From contig JAGTWJ010000019.1 of NCBI GenBank assembly GCA_020064725.1, forward strand, positions 124,001 to 188,000: a stretch of DNA of 64,000 nt. Direction: 5' to 3'. The notes beneath the pieces were generated by a model. The model saw only the letters and a list, made by a program, of their open reading frames with translations, did no database searches and was not told the DNA's origin. Positions within the stretch are counted from its first letter, which is position 1; every line of letters starts with the position of its first letter. Of this stretch, positions 23,086-34,833 are shown one piece after another. The translations under genes were made by a program, and so were the position numbers. The DNA is from Drechslerella dactyloides (taxonomy: Eukaryota > Ascomycota > Orbiliomycetes > Orbiliales > Orbiliaceae).

Positions 23086-23317
23086 TTGATGTTCCATCAA
23101 CCTTCCTACACAACAATCGCATACCGACTTTCGCCTTCTTTTTCAAGCCTCGTTTTCAATACTCTATATTCAACTCACGAATTCAGTCAGCTGCTACATA
23201 TCTTGCAACCGGCAAAGCTAACATGATAACTCTAGCAGTCAGGAGCCCAAAGGAACCTACATTGACATAAACGCCGAGCGTAAGACTCTCGAGACTACCG
23301 AAGTTATAACAAATTTC

Positions 23318-23824
23318 ATGACACATTTTCTTTGCGCCACCAAACCGAATCACCATATATCTGCTCTGGATGTTGCCTATGCAGCATTTTCGGGATATGC
23401 GGAGTGGCGCCAGCATCAGGGCTGTATCGATCCCAGCCTTTACGTCAATGGGAAGTTACGAGAGGAGATTGTGAAAGCTTTCAAGAACTCAACGCTTCGG
23501 CTGCCTTCAGTTGCCCTTAAGTCTCTCATACATACTATTTCCGAGATCCCTATCGACGCTTCAGCCGAGGAAATTTCGGTTGCTTTCTTTACAGGAATTA
23601 AGAGCTTGAATCCATCGAGTGGTACGGAATACCACCACGATAAAATAAAATTGAGCAGCCTAACCAAGGGCATTAGCGGAGAATTTGGTAGGTTTTTCTC
23701 CGAAAACCATTTACATACATTGTCGTTAGTATTTCCAAAGATTCTAACAAATCTAGAAGCGAACGTCTCAGTCTCACGAAACAAACAACGAGGATACCAA
23801 ACGACGCTGCACCATGACGTATAA
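23318..23824 (+). CDS. Unknown helical protein (168 aa, 5' end uncertain)
   Basis: The frame stays open and protein-like upstream of the ATG at 23318, back to about 23244, where a CAG could be a splice acceptor. A short 5' exon is therefore possible. The protein is helical: HHISALDVAYAAFSGYAEW, then REEIVKAFKNSTLRLP, LIHTISEIPIDASAEEI and a Ser/Asn-rich C-terminal half. A CT-rich promoter tract lies about 240 bp upstream. No domain, signal peptide or membrane segment recognised. An antisense frame covers most of the same interval but looks like a shadow. Function unknown. Confidence 0.5.
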   Translation: MTHFLCATKPNHHISALDVAYAAFSGYAEWRQHQGCIDPSLYVNGKLREEIVKAFKNSTLRLPSVALKSLIHTISEIPIDASAEEISVAFFTGIKSLNPSSGTEYHHDKIKLSSLTKGISGEFGRFFSENHLHTLSLVFPKILTNLEANVSVSRNKQRGYQTTLHHDV

Positions 23825-24742
23825 CATAACAACGCGAGAGAAATTCTAAGAGGCATATCGAGAGTCTACGCCCTTAAAGAAGAAATGATCAGTGGATGCG
23901 CAGCTTGTTTATTCGGAATCAGCGACTAGGGTGATGGCAAAGCTTAGGGACGATGAGTACCCGCTAATATGTACCAAGTAACCCGCATTCTTTCTCTGAG
24001 AAGTGGCCTGATTTCAGCACTGCTTGGGATGGACATGCATAGTATTTTCATTGTGTGATCTTATGGAAATTAATTACATATAACCCGGAGATTATACCCC
24101 CGTTATCGGATTGAGGAGCCCTGCCGCTTTGGCTTCACGAAAGTAATGCTCTGAGCTGCGTTTGTGCTGAGTGTTTAGCTCGTCCGCCTCATTCTTTGAG
24201 ACGTGCCCACATAAAAAGAACACCCCTCCTAATACCACCTGGCCTTGTGTGCTAGATATCTTTTGCCAATCCAAGGGTGCATGTAACAAGGGATTCGAAT
24301 ACCAGCCGAGAGTGGCTCATTCCGTAAACCTGGCTGAAGTGGGTGCGACATTATCACTCTGCTGCACCACAGCGCAAGTCATCACATCGCAATGCGTTGC
24401 AAACGCGCCACAACTTGCATAAGCGTTTCACGACCCGGCCAGTATCCGCAGACGGATACAGATATCGATTATCGTACAGTCACAGTAAGTTACATTGCCG
24501 GCTTGCAAGCCTATATAAGAGCCTTGGAAATCTCGTTAAGCAGAAACCATGCCATCCTCCTTTCTTTCTTTACTAAGCCATCTTCCTGCTTCCCAACCCT
24601 TTCTCAAGATTCGAGACTTCGCTCTACAAATAAATTGTGCGCTTCCTGCGGTGAATAAGACATATTCACGACAAGTCTATATCGGTAGCCCATTAGATCA
24701 GTCACATTTGGCTCATCGGCAAGTTAAGGGACGGATTTTTCC
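23825..24742. other. Intergenic, promoter of the F-box gene
   Basis: A TATATAAG box occurs at about 24511-24518, some 230 bp before the F-box gene ATG, followed by pyrimidine-rich sequence (24550-24600). Overlapping short frames in all three plus frames are not convincing. Confidence 0.4.
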
Positions 24743-26179
24743 ATGGATCACCAATACGACCGCACCCAAGCCTCACCGCTTCAACGATTGCCCTTAGAAC
24801 TTTTTCTATATCTTCTGACGTTTTTACCCCTCCACAGTTTAATCAATCTCCTCCTCACAGGTGGGAAATTTAAGGAGCTGCAGAAATATGTTCAGCAACG
24901 AAGACACCGACGCCCAGAGTCTCCTAGACAACTCGAAAGACGAGAAAAATGGGATAGACAGCCTGTCAAAAGCGCCAATGACGGAGCCTTCTTGTACAAG
25001 ATACTTTTTTATGGCAAGGGAAAAGAGACTGCAAAGTGGCTTCGGGAGGTAGAAAGCCCCGAGGCTGCGATAGCAGAGGTTTTAAGTAAGCTCTCGTTGT
25101 CATCTGGAATACCTTTTGTTGCTTTCCTAATAGTCTTTGAAATAGAGGATGGTATCGATAAGGACATCCAGGGCGTCCGACTAAATTTCCAGTATCTCCC
25201 AGCTATGTTCGAATTCAACCAAGAAAACGCCTACACCTCTTACTCTTACGATTTGCACCTGCAGCACTCTGGGACAATCATGCATACACCAGCAGACTAT
25301 GGAACATACCGCAACAACTCTGTGGACAGCGTAAGCTTAAGGCGCGCTCTGGCGTTGAATATAACTACGCTCGAGGTTGATGTCACGGGACATATCAGTT
25401 TCATCGACTACCTAGACCCAGTCTTTCGAGAAACGCCATCATTGAAAACACTCTCGGTCATATGCGCCGACACTACCACTAGCATAGCAAATGAAGAGAT
25501 TGTATACCTCGCTAGCATCCAGTCTCTTGAAGAAGTTGAGATAGTCCAGAAACGAGTATATCCAGAGTCAGAGCTAGGGGACTTTTTGGAGACAATGGTA
25601 TGTTCAAATGATCCTGCTAATCATTGACCCTTTCTGTTTTATCAACAAACAGTAAATAATGGAAAACAGACAAACTTGAACTACAGCCCCAGACTCAGAA
25701 CAATGAAGGTAGTTACGAACCGGCCTGGTGCGGCCTGGTATACGAGGCCCTTACAACTATCCGACTTGACTGCCTTCTCGAATGATCCAAACGAATCGTC
25801 TCAGGTTTCAGACATCATTTCGTCCTCTGCGATGAACCTTTCGGGTGGTGTCGATCCACAAACGAAACTGTGCCCTGGGTCCTGCTTAGATTATTATCGA
25901 CGTGAGGGGGCAACTCTTGATGAGCCACTACCACAGATCCAAAGGTTGATCAAGAGACTCAAAGATGTCAGATCTGTATCGCACAACGCCACGATAATAA
26001 CGCTCGATACTTGGTCGACCTATTCACTGAATTGCAGATCTGATATATTCCTCAGAAACACTGAAGCTTTAACGGACGTCTTTGACACCTCAACGGCAGC
26101 CTTTATGCATCACGAAATCTACTCAAACAGCAAATTGGAATTGATGTACCGAGTGAAGCAGCTGACCCCGTCTTGCTAA
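24743..26179 (+). CDS. F-box protein (454 aa, 2 exons)
   Basis: F-box proteins bind Skp1 and deliver substrates to SCF ubiquitin ligases. The N-terminus has the F-box signature: LQRLPLELFLYLLTFLP, then LINLLLTGGKFKEL, within residues 11-50. The body lacks clear repeats but has LRR-like segments (ITTLEVDVTGHI and SLKTLSVICAD around 210-245), as in many ascomycete F-box proteins. Exon 1 is 24743-25597 and exon 2 is 25670-26179; the 72-nt intron has GTATGT donor, CTAAT branch and ACAG acceptor, and joins LETM to TNLNYS in phase 0. The start is the first in-frame ATG, followed at once by a hydrophilic lead into the F-box. A TATA box lies about 230 bp upstream. Intact; substrate unknown. Confidence 0.72.
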
Positions 26180-27218
26180 GAAAGGCCAGGCCAAGCAAAA
26201 CGGGAGCCAGTAACCCTATAGAATTGGATCAATATAAGGTGATTGGATCTAAAGGTGCCCTTGCTTGACTATCATGCTAACGTAGCTAAAGATAATTCAG
26301 TATTGTTAATGGCAAAGCTGCTGCGATATAAGAAAAAAAGGCGGAATCTGCACACACCCCGTTGCCAGACTTGCTATTGTCGAGAACGCACACACCCTTA
26401 CAAAAAAGAACCAAATGCACGGCAACCCATCCATCCTAGACTCCTGCTGGCGCATGTGTGACATGTCCAAAGAAATCCAACTGGGTCGCCGAAGCATATG
26501 CATGTGCATACCGATCAGTTTGGGCTCCACAGGTACCGGTACACGTGTAGTACGTGTGCTTTTTCTGGCGCTGATTAAGTTATTTGCTTTTGTTTCCACG
26601 GACCCGTATTTGCTTCTTTTTCCGACCCGCAACGTTGCTTTTGCTTCCGCATTCGCCAAGTCTGAATCAGCCGGTTCAAGGGGTGCAGACTGCTTCCCGC
26701 TTTGATTCCGAAGTATTTGGATTTGAGACATCGGGACGAACGGCAAATTTTAACGAGAGGAGCGGGAGGTATGAGGGATTTTCGGTCATCGATTCACGAT
26801 GATTTGTAACGAGCTGGCATGGCGGCATCTTCGAGGCTACTCGCCTAATCAGCATCACACGCACGCATTGTTCTTTTGTCCAATAGGAATTGCTACCACC
26901 AATGGTCGATCAGTATAGTGATCTTGTTTCAAGGTTGCAACACTTGAGAGCATTCGAAAAATCTATAGAAATTCCGACCACAAAGCTGCATTGGGGCATG
27001 TGAATTGTGAGCTTGTAAAACTAGGATGTATCGCTGAATTCGAGGTTTGAAGGGACATTGTAACTCAGGAGAGTGTAACGCAGGAATGTTATGCAAGCAA
27101 ACACACGCCACCCTAGGATAGAAAGGCTGGATGTAGTCCCCATCGGTGTGACAAGAGCGGACCTCAATTAAAACTTCTTGTTGTGCCTCCTCTCTCTTCT
27201 TAACAGTATTGGTTTCCA
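26180..27218. other. Intergenic, no gene supported
   Basis: The minus frame 26306-26746 and plus frames 26415-26705 and 26584-26802 overlap and look like chance. Nothing else noticed. Confidence 0.4.
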
Positions 27219-27773
27219 ATGGAAGAGATATTTACTTTCGGGGTCGTAGAGCGACCAACTCAGTGCAAGAATCATGGCGACGAAATCACCATTGAAGAAA
27301 TGGTTGTCGAGCATATCACGCCATCCGGAAACATCTTTCAGACACTATATCCAGCTGCAGCCTGCGGGTGTCGGAATGTATGTTCACTACTAACAGTCCA
27401 CTCGATTCTTGGCATGATCGATCGAAAACTTTCGAATACTAAAATTTAACTCATTATAGTTGCCACCTGGAGAGAAGGAACGGTTTTGGACAAGAATACG
27501 AGCAGAAGTTGGGGATAACAAAGCAGTGTCCTGCCGTCTACACAAAAGCCGAGAAATATACCTGTACCGGCTTCCATGCGTTTCAACAGCTGGGAAGACC
27601 TCTATTCCCGTTGTGGTGTACTGGGAAGCTGACCCGAAGCCTCAGACTTCTTCCATTTGGAAAGTACGCGGTAATCTGACTCAAGATCCAATACCAGCGA
27701 AGTCGCAAGGTACGGTTAATCTTGTACTGCCATATACTAACCACCTTCAATTCTTAAAACAGATAATCATTGA
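27219..27773 (+). CDS. Unknown protein (139 aa, 3 exons)
   Basis: Exons 27219-27377, 27460-27709 and 27763-27773. Intron 1 (82 nt) has donor GTATGT, a TTTAACTC branch and TATAG acceptor. Intron 2 (53 nt) has donor GTACGG, a perfect TACTAAC branch and AACAG acceptor, and brings a stop four codons after the junction; without splicing the frame would run to 27810. The protein has two Cys/His clusters at the first junction (AAACGCRN) and in exon 2 (VSCRLHKS), then a beta-rich stretch (TSIPVVVYWEAD). No zinc-finger spacing fits exactly. Two well-formed introns make this a probable real gene. Function unknown. Confidence 0.5.
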
Positions 27774-29419
27774 AGGGTTTCGAGAGATGAGCAATATTAC
27801 GGCGGTGTGAGTTAAGAAATTCATCGAACAGCGATGGCTCCCTTCATCCGCTCGGTTTAGTGACGCCTCGGCTTTTAATCTTTCGCACATCTATTAGGTA
27901 CCTCGATTCGATTCCCTAGGTTCACTAAGATGACCTAGTATCGTGGGTAGAGAGATATCTTTGATCGATGCTGGGAGACTTGATTTGTGGCGGAGATCGA
28001 GATTTTCTGTGAGCTTCTGTTGCTCTACATGCAGAGTGGTAGTCCGGGCAATTGACGTCCCATTTTGTAATATAATTGCGGCTATATAATGTCCGTTTCG
28101 TATCATGAAATCATGATATAACTTGCGAACTTGCGAACTTGCGAACTTGCATATGAGCGATAATTTTTATCACTTGAGCCGAATCAAGAGCCATACCGTT
28201 ACAATCTAATCACAGATGAGCGTTCACTCATCAGAGTGCGCTAGTTCCGCAACTTGGCTTATAAGTATAAGATAACATGATGAGTTGGAGCTTTGCAGTC
28301 GCAATGCGATCGAAGGCTCAGTGACACCCGGTTCCTCAGACCTTATGATCCACCCGAAGTGCTGCGGGTGGAGCGCCAAATGATTTCTAGAACGCAGCGT
28401 CCTCCAGACGCCCGAAGCCGCTCCTTGTAAGACGGTCATGAGTTCACGCATTGGCGCCATCGTATAGAAGTCTAGGTATATTGTGTATTTGTTTTTAACT
28501 GACGTGCGCCGGCAGGTTTTCCCTTAGTTCAATGCATCTGGAATGGTCTCGGACGCAGAAGCATTCTGAAACCAATCTGAGATGGTCTCGAGAGGCCACC
28601 GCTCCATCAGCTTGATCACGAATACGGTCATCTGACCGTGGGCGATCACAAGGTGTGTTACGCGAAACGAATGAGGTATTTGGCGATGATAGAGAAACTC
28701 ATCGGTCAGGCACGCCTATGAATGGCTGAGGGGAAGCGAGTCACAGCTTGAAGGTGGGTCGTCATTACTAGAGCATCGAGTGGTTGGTGGCACAGCTCCG
28801 CGCAAGAACTGGCCCTGAGATGTATGTACATGTGTGCATGGGACTAAACAGATCGATGTGTCGCAAGGCCTTGATCATATGAGGCGCAAATATAAGTGGA
28901 TGTCCATGACACTTACGTGCATGTACAGTACATATGCATGTCCGGGGTTCCGCTCGATGCATACGTGTGCATTCGTCCGCCGACGAGCGAATACGAACCG
29001 ATCTACGCACGGGGCGCAACTGGAACAACTTCAGCTCAAACCACAAAATTCGGCCCCAACAGTATGGTCTAGCTACTCTTGGGACGGCCTCGCTTCAGCC
29101 CCTCCCTATTGGTACCAACCATATACGATCGGACGGGTGCGAGTAGGGCGCACGGTGATCGTGTTTCCAGTCTTACCGTTCCGTATAGTGCCGTTGATGA
29201 ATGGCAAGGATTGTGAGGGCCGCAAAAACACAGGGAGCAGGGCTTCCTCCCCTCGCAAGGCAATCCTAGATTGCTACATTAGCGGCGCGCTATAAAGGTT
29301 CGTTAGATGCCTTCCACCTCAGAAGTATCATCCTCCAATTGCAAGCAAACATTTCTACAGTGCATACAATCCTCCTCAAAGTCGCACCAGAGCATACCAC
29401 AGGGACCGCTGCCACCAGC
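27774..29419. other. Long intergenic stretch, no gene supported
   Basis: Contains the 9-bp repeat at 28121-28150 listed separately and an AC/GT-rich patch with TACATGTGTGCATG near 28822-28836. Sense/antisense frame pairs at 28768-29295 look like chance. The last 120 bases are the likely promoter of the gene at 29420. Confidence 0.4.
28121..28150. repeat. Short tandem repeat, 9-bp unit ACTTGCGAA
   Basis: Just over three copies of the 9-base unit in a row in non-coding sequence, close to a short palindrome (ATGAAATCATGATA) just upstream. Minisatellite-like; no gene nearby. Confidence 0.7.
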
Positions 29420-30427
29420 ATGAGTAACCATACGCATACAAACAACGGAATTAACGGCTCCGCGAGTCAAAGTGACACCGCGGAGGTGTGGTTACTGGAC
29501 CTGTGCAAAGACTGCGTACAATTTATCTTGGAGGCCATGCACACGCCGGTCGAACCTTTGGTAACGCCCTCCCTTCTAAATTCGAGGTTTCCTCAAGTTA
29601 AGCATGTAACTGACCATTGGGCCAAAACACATTACGAGTGTCGGAATTATAAGCACCACATCCCGCTCATGGGAAAGGGTGCTCGTTCTCTAGTCTTGTA
29701 TCCACTACCCTGGCTACATTATATACTTGCGATGGCCTGGCTTCTGGAGCATACAGACCACGAACTCTATGATATCAACGAAATATTCATCTTCGTACTC
29801 AGCAGAAGGACCTTATCAGAACAGAGCGCTAGGAGGTTACCGCAACCCCTCGGGTGGCATTTTACAAGCCAATATCGCAATCTCAATCCGGAGCTTATCC
29901 GCATGGCGTATGTGTGGTACGGCGTTTTGCGGAAGCAATTTCTCGACCCATGCGTCCGACGACATACAGAACTTGACATAATCCATCACGTCATAGTGCT
30001 CATGGCTCGGAGTCTATTGAAATATGTACGATACCGTATAACCGTATTGGTCTGACTAGATGTCACTGATATATTTCGATAGGACGGCGATGAATATTTA
30101 CTCTTTGTTAAAGCGCCTTTTAAGGTAAAGTTCGACCGGACGCTATCCTGGGGCCTCATAGATCTTATCCGTTCACGCTTCAAGATGGTAACTGGAGGTA
30201 AAGCCAACCACGATTCGATAGAAGGGCCAGACTCTAAATATCTGGACGCCAAGGGAGTCAAAAACTGTGCAGGTAAAATTACGGTGGAGGTGACGTCGGT
30301 AGGTGACTGCTTCGATAAGGGCACAGCTTTGTCATGTTATCTCGGTCTTAAATGGGGAATCTCCAGAGACCCCCCAGTATTTCCTCTGCGAGAGTGGTAC
30401 TCTTTTCTAGTCGGTCTTACAAGGTAA
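29420..30427 (+). CDS. Unknown helical protein (316 aa, 2 exons)
   Basis: Exons 29420-30025 and 30083-30427 join in phase 0 across a 57-nt intron (donor GTACGA, CTGAC branch, CGATAG acceptor). I chose the ATG at 29420 (context CCAGCATGAG) over an upstream start in the same frame because the lead is Ser/Thr/Asn-rich and natural from there. The first 200 residues are helical and rich in Trp, Tyr, His and Leu (WLLDLCKDCVQFILEAM, LPWLHYILAMAWLLEH). The second exon is more beta-like with a basic RSRFKM segment and the motif EYLLFVKAPFKVKF. No transmembrane or signal segment. I do not recognise it. A donor-like AAG|GTAAGG at the stop leaves a further 3' exon possible. Confidence 0.55.
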
Positions 30428-31274
30428 GGCCGTGTAATTGGCCAAATTCTGAGTTGCGAGTCCCCCAGAAGCCTATATATTGAATGATAATATATTTAAC
30501 TTGTCGCCCGCGCGTTCTTCACCGCCTTTTGGCAGGCAGGCAAACTGTGTACTATATCCGTCATGACGCCGACAAGGCTACATTTCTGAGGCGAGGTTTG
30601 ACGGAAATCTCAGCTCGTCATACGAGATGCAGCTGTCACGCCGCTATAATTGATACTTTTTCAAGATTATTTGCTTTATACTGATGTCTTTGTTGGAATT
30701 CAAGTTCTGCATTCGAGATTCAAGTCACTGTGTCTGATCGCTAGCAATATTGTAGACGAGATTGCAATCTAACTGATGTTCTCCACTTCAATCGAAACAC
30801 TTCATGAGGCCAGTGTATTATAAAGAACATCTATCTCAAGCGAAAACGTGTGAGTTCAATCCATGATAACAAGGAAGGTTTGGAAAATCTTATAGCATCA
30901 ACTCTGTTGCAGCGCGTCAGTGTCCCGGAGTTATTCCTTAACAACTCCCCGCGTTCGGGATTAATGGCGCCAGGGTTCCTATCGCATACTAATAATCTGC
31001 TTCCTTGACCGAAGCAATGAAGCGTGCCGAGATCGACAACAGATAGCGTAGCCGACTAAGAGCAGTGCAGTCTCGAAACCATTGTGAGGAGTGTCGCATC
31101 CTGGGGAAATGAATGGATGCGCATGTATCGTACCATGTCTCTTATTGTCTTACGAGCAGCTGCCTTTGTTAACGCCATATTATTAATCAGAGGGCATCTA
31201 ACGCCAATAACATGGTGTGAAAACGGCATTAGAGCTAAGACTACGTTATGTCGTGTTTCTATGCCATGCGGCAC
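30428..31274. other. Intergenic, no gene supported
   Basis: A plus frame at 30484-30684 contains no motif. No repeats noticed. Confidence 0.4.
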
Positions 31275-32160
31275 TCAGGCCAGGGAGTCTGCGAGAATTC
31301 CTAAGGGACAAATCATCTTCAAGGGCTTTACTCCTTCAGGGCCAACGTAATACATGCTTAGGCAATATGTAACACGTTCGAATACAGCACGGCAACCGCA
31401 CGTTTGCCCGACCTTTACTTCTTGGAATTTCAGGGTGAGGACTCGAAGTTTCCAAAGATCAGGCCCCTCTTTATGCTGTGCTCTCCTTGCGACATGCCTC
31501 TGGGTTCTATTCAATAACTTCTCTAGCTGCTTCACACCGCAAGCTAACCCGCAATCAAGCTGAGAGGATATCTAGAGGACGTTGATACATAATCTCGAAT
31601 ATTCAAGCTCCGACTCTGCTAGTGGTCGTATTTGGGGATCTTTCGATGCTAATTTCGTAAAGAAGCGTCGTATATGTATAGATGTCCCGCTTCCTTAATA
31701 TTACGATCCAATGGGGCTGTCACAAGGTGGTGGTAGCCAAGAACATTAATCGAGTCTTTCAAATAACGATCTGAGGGTTGGTACGCTTCCAGCTTCTCAT
31801 TTACGAGACAAAGAGTTCGTGTGTGTATACCAGCATAGCATCCATGTTCCATGATCATTGGGTTCGAAACGACGTTAATAAGCGATTGATCGAGCGAACA
31901 GCATACTCTCGGGCCAGTGAATACGTCCTGTAGACATCCTCATATATGTAAAATGCTACCCAAGGACCCGGTGACAATGTCGATACCAAAGCTAGTTGAC
32001 AGTTCTCCATTGATCCAGTCGGACACTAGTTTACAGAAAGAATACTTATAGGGCAAATATATTATTGATTGATGTTTTAGAATGAGATACGAGTGATTGG
32101 TTCTACCCACCTCGAGGTTTGTTGCCAAACCTTCGGGCCTGAGTCGACATCAACTTATAA
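31275..32160 (-). pseudogene. Scattered exons of an unknown multi-exon gene, probably decayed
   Basis: Several minus-strand segments are protein-like but do not join cleanly. (1) 32120-31970 includes SDWINGELSTSFGIDIV. (2) 31927-31649 starts after a TCTACAG acceptor and reads DVFTGPRVCC, then VVSNPMIMEHGCYAGI and a helical part ending in LDRNIKEAGH. (3) 31535-31405 reads QLEKLLNRTQRHVARRAQ and then LWKLRVLTLKFQE before a GTAAAG donor. The second segment loosely recalls the helical regulatory domain of fungal transcription factors, but no Zn2Cys6 cluster is seen. Order and strand are consistent with one gene reading leftward. Frame breaks between segments suggest decay, or introns I cannot place. 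Confidence 0.35.
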
Positions 32161-32655
32161 TATATTATAATATTTCTAAGGTTATGTAGCGGCTAGCAAA
32201 CCTTCCCGCATGTTCCAACTATGGGCCCGCCAGCGGTATACCGTAAGTGATAATCCTAACTAAGCTTGATCAATCGACTGGTACCCACTCACCTGTATTT
32301 TATATTTGTACCCGGATGATCTAGATAGAGAGAATGCAATCATCCTTATTCATCCTACCCCATGTAGGCCCTGTTGGCAACGCATTTGTGTCGCAGTTCA
32401 GACAGCTATTCCGCCTAGCTATGCCCGTCGATATTTTCCTGCAATCCAGCCTTGGATTTATTAAAAGTATATTCAAGTTAGTACCTAACAAAGGCAAGGT
32501 ACATAGACCAAGCAGACCAAGATAGAAGCGGGAATAAGGGAATAATATACATCGAGAGCCACAACATCGACAATTGTACAAGAATTTAGCCCAACGTGTT
32601 GTTATTGGGCCTCATCGGCTGAGCGTCGGCGGATCTCTATGGGAGTTAGGATTGT
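32161..32655. other. Intergenic, no gene supported
   Basis: Starts with a short AT-only palindromic run (ATAATATATTATAATAT near 32157-32173). Antisense frame pair at 32321-32581 is not convincing. Confidence 0.4.
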
Positions 32656-33030
32656 CTAGACCTCGGATTGATCGCTGAAATATCTTACCAATAAACGATA
32701 GTATTCATGCCTCAAAGCGTCCACAGTTCGGACCTGGGTATTTGGCCATGTGTTGAAGACGTCTTTGATTTCGGTCCAATCCACGTCGGGTAGCTGCTGC
32801 TTAACGAAGAGCAAAATATTCCGTTCTTGTTGTGTCCACCTGCATCTAACTTTGTGCCTGCTCGCGGCATGAGATAAACCTAGAGTTTTCGAGCTAGAGC
32901 TCATTGTTGTGTGTTCCTCGGCCGCCGGCGTTCTCAGACTAGGAGTATGGCCGGGGAATACGGGCCATGGTCGTTCGACGGCTGAAAGGTGCCTTATAAC
33001 TAGATAGGTTTCGAGCACGTCCCTGAACAT
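32656..33030 (-). CDS. Small Myb/SANT-like protein (124 aa)
   Basis: Residues about 60-115 form a Myb/SANT-type helix triad: CRWTQQERNILLF for helix 1, WTEIKDVFNTWP for helix 2, and RTVDALRHEYYRLL for helix 3. The tryptophan-led spacing is as in Myb repeats, so DNA or chromatin binding is expected. A downstream ATG at 32904 (MSSSSKTLGL) starts just before the domain and is an equally good start, giving 82 aa. No other domain. Three Myb/SANT-like genes lie within 3 kb here (33961 and 34834 are the others), each with a different sequence, suggesting old duplications or separate captures. Small Myb/SANT genes are typical Starship accessory genes (established); whether this one is such a gene is inference. 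Confidence 0.55.
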   Translation of the reverse strand: MFRDVLETYLVIRHLSAVERPWPVFPGHTPSLRTPAAEEHTTMSSSSKTLGLSHAASRHKVRCRWTQQERNILLFVKQQLPDVDWTEIKDVFNTWPNTQVRTVDALRHEYYRLLVRYFSDQSEV

Positions 33031-33960
33031 CTAACAAGATGTTGGAGGTTGCGCTACACGATAGTCAGATGCTAGTCTCGGGGGTAGTTAGATACCATAT
33101 ATCCGTCAAGACGTGATCAGGCATGCAGTGTATGGCATCTCAATTCCTCCCTTGCCGGATGTCTTGTTATGCATGTTGGGATTCGAAAAAAAGAGTCGCC
33201 CCACTTTGTATTGAATGATTGGCTGCGGATACAAGACGCTAGTACCGCCATCGATGCGCATTCAAAACTACTTCGCCACCAACAGTCATTATCTCTTGGT
33301 TTTATTCCTAATGGAACAGAGCTGATGCACTTAGATTGGCTGCTGCGCATATATTCTTCGGTAATTGCTGTCGTGCTATATTCAGATCCCGAAGTCGAAG
33401 CAATAAAGGATCATGTCTGACTTCGTGCTGAAGCTCTTACGTCGACTCAACATCGTTCCAAGTCCTATTTTCGAACGAAGTTCGTACCTATAGGCTCTTC
33501 TTTCGTTTCGTTGGAACGCGGAGTGTTACCATGGTAAAGTTTTTAGCCGCAAAAATGTGCAACCGATTTAAGCGCCATAGGACGCACGGGCTTGAAACCC
33601 CTTGTGGCATTAACGCCAACTGGTGACTGGCCGATGGCCCAGCATATAAGCAAGAACCGCATACGCTGACCTTTGCACATCGTATTCTGGCCTTTGTCAA
33701 AATCCAGGGCGACACTCACCCACCATTTTCCATCCCGCGCCGGCCCTAGCTAAGGATCGGTGGTCTGGTTTACGAGACAGTCCGTTATCCAGGTTTTCGA
33801 CTAAGCTGCGTACCTGGTATCGATAATCGCGGACTGGCAGCCGCGGTCGCCACCAAGAACCCACCCCCTCTCAAGCACCATCGAACGCATCATCTATCAG
33901 ACCTCACGCATTTAGATATCTTCCATACTCTCACGAGCCTACAGATCATAGGCCAAACAA
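33031..33960. other. Spacer with one possible small ORF and a repeat motif
   Basis: A plus frame at 33169-33420 (83 aa, ATG start, helical: DWLRIQDASTAIDAH then WLLRIYSSVIAVV) is protein-like but unsupported by neighbours or introns. The 19-bp dispersed motif sits at 33762-33780. A GC-rich run (33780-33960) leads into the gene at 33961. Confidence 0.35.
33762..33780. repeat. Dispersed 19-bp motif GGTCTGGTTTACGAGACAG, copy 1
   Basis: Identical to 51980-51998, and its 15-base core CTGGTTTACGAGACA is the outer end of both arms of the inverted repeat at 10895-11056. No inverted partner is seen here, so this may be a solo end of the same mobile family. Confidence 0.6.
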
Positions 33961-34266
33961 ATGGCGTCTCCTGTTCTATGGACATCACACGAAGAAGCTG
34001 TTGTCCTAAGTTGCCTCAGCAAGCTAGCTCAAACGGACACTATGGAGCCACCAGCAGTCTATATCGAAAGCAAACTACAACTGTTCTGCGGTGCAACACG
34101 GAAAGTCGACGCAATTCGCAAAAAAATACGACTGTTGAAAAAGGACACGAACTTCTGGGACGAGAAAAAAACTAAGCTGGATATCGCGAAGATAGAGAGT
34201 TATCTCGATACCTATTTCATGGAACACCCCAACACAATTGATCCCCGACCGTATATGTATACGTAA
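33961..34266 (+). CDS. Small Myb/SANT-like protein (101 aa)
   Basis: Starts MASPVLWTSHEEAVV with the Myb-type W-T--E lead. A second helix contains YIESKLQLF and a third is basic (KVDAIRKKIRLLKK), the arrangement of a SANT/Myb-like fold over residues 6-60. The C-terminal third is charged (DEKKTKLDIAKIESYL). Complete, no intron, ATG in good context directly after a GC-rich leader. It sits between two minus-strand Myb/SANT-like genes. Similarity to them is of pattern, not of sequence. Expected to be nuclear; targets unknown. Confidence 0.5.
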   Translation: MASPVLWTSHEEAVVLSCLSKLAQTDTMEPPAVYIESKLQLFCGATRKVDAIRKKIRLLKKDTNFWDEKKTKLDIAKIESYLDTYFMEHPNTIDPRPYMYT

Positions 34267-34833
34267 CTGCACGACATAGTCCACCCTGATTCAAGAACTG
34301 AGAGTGTATTGAGAGCAAGGTATATCGATATCGTGTATTTGTGTGTATGATAAATATCAGGAATCAGCGGTTTAATTTTTCTCTGAAGGCCCACCTAACT
34401 TGCGATATGAAAAGAGCGTTGGGGGAGATTACAAGGAGCTGATCACTTGGGTTGAGACTCGACGCTGAAGAGCCATACGTACACAATCAATAGCAATAAG
34501 ATTTGGCATACACAACTGCGGCAAGGAGCACAATGTAAATAGAGCCGGGAGTCCGTCCGGCCATCGAGGGACCTGCACATGCTGCGCGCGTAGCGCGCCC
34601 CGGCCTCGGAAATTTCTTTCAGCCCATTTCCAGTTTACCCCTCCGGTTTTGCCTTCCTAAAATAGCGCAAGTTCGGGTTTGGCGAGCCGTGGGTCAGGCT
34701 ACTAGCCACCAATCAGGACCTGCGCCTGCGTGACTCTAGCGGCATGGCAGATGCGTGTATGTGGCGAGGTTCCAGTTCCAACATGCGACAGCATCTTATT
34801 TCTCCTATTCTAGAGTTGAAATGTTACAGCGGT
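34267..34833. other. Intergenic, no gene seen
   Basis: Contains a GC-rich alternating run (GCTGCGCGCGTAGCGCGCCCC, 34579-34599) that could form a hairpin. The plus frame 34744-35268 runs antisense to the next gene and is its shadow. Confidence 0.4.
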